A stretch of DNA of 64,000 bases from Methanolobus sp. GTDB taxonomy: Archaea; Halobacteriota; Methanosarcinia; Methanosarcinales; Methanosarcinaceae. Location of the stretch: positions 62,001 to 126,000 of the forward strand of contig JARVGJ010000001.1 of assembly GCA_029762595.1 (NCBI GenBank), in the 5' to 3' direction. Within the stretch, counting starts at the first letter, position 1, and every line of letters begins with the position of its first letter. The notes beneath the pieces were generated by a model. That model did no database searches and was not told where the DNA came from. It saw nothing but the letters and a program-made list of their open reading frames with translations. This document shows positions 61,914 to 64,000 of the stretch, in pieces. The translations under genes were made by a program, and so were the position numbers.

Positions 61914-62864
61914 ATGGACAGACTTGAGCTTATAAAAAGAAATGTGCAGGAAATAGTAACAGAGGATGAACTGAAGAAACTTCTGGAAACAAAGGAACAG
62001 CCCACTGCCTATGTAGGATATGAGCCAAGCGGTAAGATCCATATGGGACATGTACTAACGGTCAACAAGTTACTTGACCTTCAAAAAGCTGGCTTTAAAA
62101 TAACGGTCCTCCTTGCAGATGTGCATGCCTACCTTAACAAAAAGGGAACACTTGAAGAGGTTCGAAAGATAGCGGATTATAATAAAAGATGTTTCATTGC
62201 ACTGGGACTTGATGAGAAGGAAACTGACTTTGTATATGGATCCGATTACCAGCTTGGGCAGGAATATATCCTCAATGTACTGAAGCTTACCCGCAGCACA
62301 ACCCTGAACAGGGCCACAAGGAGCATGGATGAGGTTGGACGCAAGATGGATGACCCAATGGTCTCCCAGATGGTCTACCCAATTATGCAGGCAATAGATA
62401 TTGCAATGCTTGGTGTTGACGTAGCTGTTGGCGGTATTGATCAGCGCAAGATCCACATGCTTGCAAGGGAAGGGCTCTCGTCTCTGGGATTTTCAGCACC
62501 CCTGTGCATCCATACACCAATTCTGCTGGGACTTGACGGAGAGAAAATGTCATCATCCAATAATAATTTCATATCCGTGGACGACTCAGAGGATGACATA
62601 AATAAGAAGATGAAGAAGGCATTCTGCCCTCCGGGTGAAATAAAAGACAACCCGGTGATGGAACTCTTCAGATATCACATATGCCCCAGGTATGAAGAGA
62701 TCGTTTTTGAAAGACCTGAGAAATTTGGCGGAAACCTTGTATGTAAAGGTTACGGGGAACTTGAACAAGTGTTCTCAGCAGAGGAACTACATCCTATGGA
62801 CCTGAAAAACGGTGCTGCAAAGTACATGAATATGATACTTGATGTGGTCAGGGCTGTACTTTGA
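61914..62864 (+). CDS. tyrS: Tyrosyl-tRNA synthetase
   Basis: The 316-residue class I synthetase of archaeal length has the HIGH-like motif in SGKIHMGHVLTVNKLLDL near residue 37, the tyrosine-binding region ATRSMDEVGRKMDDPMVSQM and the KMSSS motif in DGEKMSSSNNNFISV near residue 208. It charges tRNA-Tyr in the cytoplasm. A ribosome site AAGGTGAAC precedes the ATG. It is probably cotranscribed with or shortly after thg1, which also acts on tRNA. Confidence 0.96.
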   Translation: MDRLELIKRNVQEIVTEDELKKLLETKEQPTAYVGYEPSGKIHMGHVLTVNKLLDLQKAGFKITVLLADVHAYLNKKGTLEEVRKIADYNKRCFIALGLDEKETDFVYGSDYQLGQEYILNVLKLTRSTTLNRATRSMDEVGRKMDDPMVSQMVYPIMQAIDIAMLGVDVAVGGIDQRKIHMLAREGLSSLGFSAPLCIHTPILLGLDGEKMSSSNNNFISVDDSEDDINKKMKKAFCPPGEIKDNPVMELFRYHICPRYEEIVFERPEKFGGNLVCKGYGELEQVFSAEELHPMDLKNGAAKYMNMILDVVRAVL

Positions 62865-62964
62865 ATTTACTTTGCTCCACCTGAATAGCAATTTATATAT
62901 GGTGTCTGCAAGAATATACCATTACAAATAAAGAAGGATAAAATATAGCAGGATGGAGATTCGG

Positions 62965-64000
62965 ATGAACTATACATTTCAGGACTCTACGGAATTGCCC
63001 TTACAGAGGGACTTTATTCAGGACCTTAACAACTTCATAGAAATGGCAAAAAAAGTCCTACCACTTGAGAACTCCGCCATTGAACTGAGCGAGGAGGAGT
63101 CAGAAGAAATATCTTCCCTTGAAACAAGGATAGAGGAAATGACAAGGTTTGGGAAAGATATACAGCAATATGTGGACCAGCGTTCAAATGGTGCTGAGAA
63201 CAAGGAGATCCTGGAATGTCGCAATGCTGTTATGGACGTCTGCACTGAAGTCACTAATCGTGGACTTAAGGAGCTAAGCCAGAAACTCGAGCAGATAAAA
63301 AGGGAATCTGAAAGTGGCATCTATAAGATAGAAATGGATCTTCTGAACAACCTGAACCCTCTTTTCAGATCCGGGATCTACGGCTCTGACAAGGCATATT
63401 ACGTTTCCATGTCAGATGGTGCCCTCAAAGGTATACTGAAAGCATCATTCTCAGGAATGGAATATACATGTGACCTCACATATGCCCATGAAATAATTAC
63501 TGTCAGGGAAATTTACGGGGAACTTTTCATTCCCACGTGGACAAAAGCAGGCATATTCTCTAAAGAGAACAAGGTCAAAATGATAGATGTATCTGACTAC
63601 ATGATCACCTCCATGAACTACGATGGTGACAAGCACGTTGACCTGAGCTTTGAGAACAAAAAGGGGGAGCAGAGATTCAAGATCATTTCCGACAATTCAA
63701 CTTACCAGATATATCATGGGGAGCTTGATGTCACAGCTGATGAAACCCTGCTTCGATCATTAACTTTGGATAGTGTGGCAGGTCTTGTTGATGATGTGAA
63801 AAAGTATGTGGAATTGTTCATAAAATCCCAGACACTTAAGCAGATATTGCTTGATGGTAAGGATGCCGTGCGCAACAACGAGGTATTTGACTGCCTGAAA
63901 CTCATTGCCGAACAATATGGCGATATAGTGAGGGAATCGCTTGACAGGGGATATGTCAAGAACGAAATAACCATCAAGATAGAATCATCCGACGGCACCC
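62965..64000 (+). CDS. Hypothetical methanogen protein, partial (C-terminus off the window)
   Basis: The frame stays open to the end of the window, giving at least 345 residues. It has a helical N-terminal half with a coiled coil (LSEEESEEISSLETRIEEMT, then KELSQKLEQIKRESESGIYK) and a beta-rich middle (YVSMSDGALKGILKASFSGM). No signal peptide or membrane segment is visible in this part. ATG 62965 is preferred because GGAG lies six bases upstream; ATG 62953 is in the same frame. I do not recognise a family. Confidence 0.7.
   Translation, partial: MNYTFQDSTELPLQRDFIQDLNNFIEMAKKVLPLENSAIELSEEESEEISSLETRIEEMTRFGKDIQQYVDQRSNGAENKEILECRNAVMDVCTEVTNRGLKELSQKLEQIKRESESGIYKIEMDLLNNLNPLFRSGIYGSDKAYYVSMSDGALKGILKASFSGMEYTCDLTYAHEIITVREIYGELFIPTWTKAGIFSKENKVKMIDVSDYMITSMNYDGDKHVDLSFENKKGEQRFKIISDNSTYQIYHGELDVTADETLLRSLTLDSVAGLVDDVKKYVELFIKSQTLKQILLDGKDAVRNNEVFDCLKLIAEQYGDIVRESLDRGYVKNEITIKIESSDGT

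Noticed and set aside
1-64000. Search by eye for tRNA (T-loop GGTTCGAATCC-type), rRNA and CRISPR repeats on both strands
   Set aside because: No T-loop/cloverleaf, rRNA segment or regularly spaced repeat array was seen; a covariance scan would be more sensitive.

Overview
This window is chromosomal DNA from a methanogenic archaeon of the Methanosarcinales, most likely a methylotrophic member of the Methanosarcinaceae (a Methanolobus- or Methanococcoides-like organism; the genus is inference). The evidence is a complete mtrEDCBAFGH operon (methyl-tetrahydrosarcinapterin:coenzyme M methyltransferase), CofE for coenzyme F420, an S-layer protein with the duplicated domain typical of Methanosarcinales, a DUF1699 protein, NrpR nitrogen control, and archaeal information-processing genes (RadB, clamp-loader small subunit, Sec61beta, SRP19, SecDF, archaeal RecJ, Elp3, Thg1). 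Genes are closely packed, with frequent 1-4 base start/stop overlaps and AT-rich intergenic DNA. I see no tRNA, rRNA or CRISPR.

Layout. 1-4.8 kb: an iron-sulfur/metal-cofactor cluster with two MinD-type ATPases carrying inserted ferredoxin domains, two NifX-type proteins (one with a His-rich tail), a DUF134 DNA-binding protein and an Mrp/NBP35 scaffold ATPase, with a lipid pyrophosphatase between them. 4.9-11.9 kb: a small alpha-toroid protein, a three-PAS histidine kinase, a bactofilin-like protein, and a NitT/TauT-type ABC importer divergent from an HTH regulator. 11.9-21.3 kb: a 1240-residue S-layer-like protein with tandem PKD repeats, ThiL, a DUF4349 lipoprotein and the anaerobic ribonucleotide reductase set (redoxin, NrdD, NrdG). 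21.8-30.8 kb: RadB, TrmI, an HD phosphohydrolase, an MtnA-type isomerase, Sec61beta, SRP19, a stress protein, a TIM-barrel protein and a U32-family protein. 31-36 kb: the mtr operon, ended by a strong terminator. 36.2 kb: a 161-bp MITE with 13-bp inverted repeats and 8-bp target duplications. 36.4-44.4 kb: PurM, aspartokinase, an S-layer-related protein, ApgM, Hsp20, CofE and dCMP deaminase. 44.4-51 kb: SecF-SecD, a motif-degenerate clamp-loader subunit, Elp3, a winged-helix protein and a ParA/MinD-like ATPase. 51-64 kb: DUF1699, RecJ, NrpR domain protein, cupin phosphoglucose isomerase, UvrC, a YprB-like nuclease, malate dehydrogenase, PRC-barrel, Thg1, TyrRS and a partial gene running off the end.

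How it fits together. The mtr operon carries the Na+-pumping step of methanogenesis and CofE finishes its electron carrier. The Fe-S/NifX cluster probably handles assembly or delivery of metal cofactors, which methanogens need in bulk. The oxygen-sensitive NrdD/NrdG pair and dCMP deaminase supply deoxynucleotides anaerobically, and RadB, the clamp-loader subunit, RecJ and UvrC serve replication and repair. The most notable non-gene structures are the MITE, the mtr terminator whose loop contains the mtrH stop codon, the palindrome at the DUF134 start, the overlapping palindromes upstream of radB, and the 264-bp tandem repeats inside the S-layer gene.
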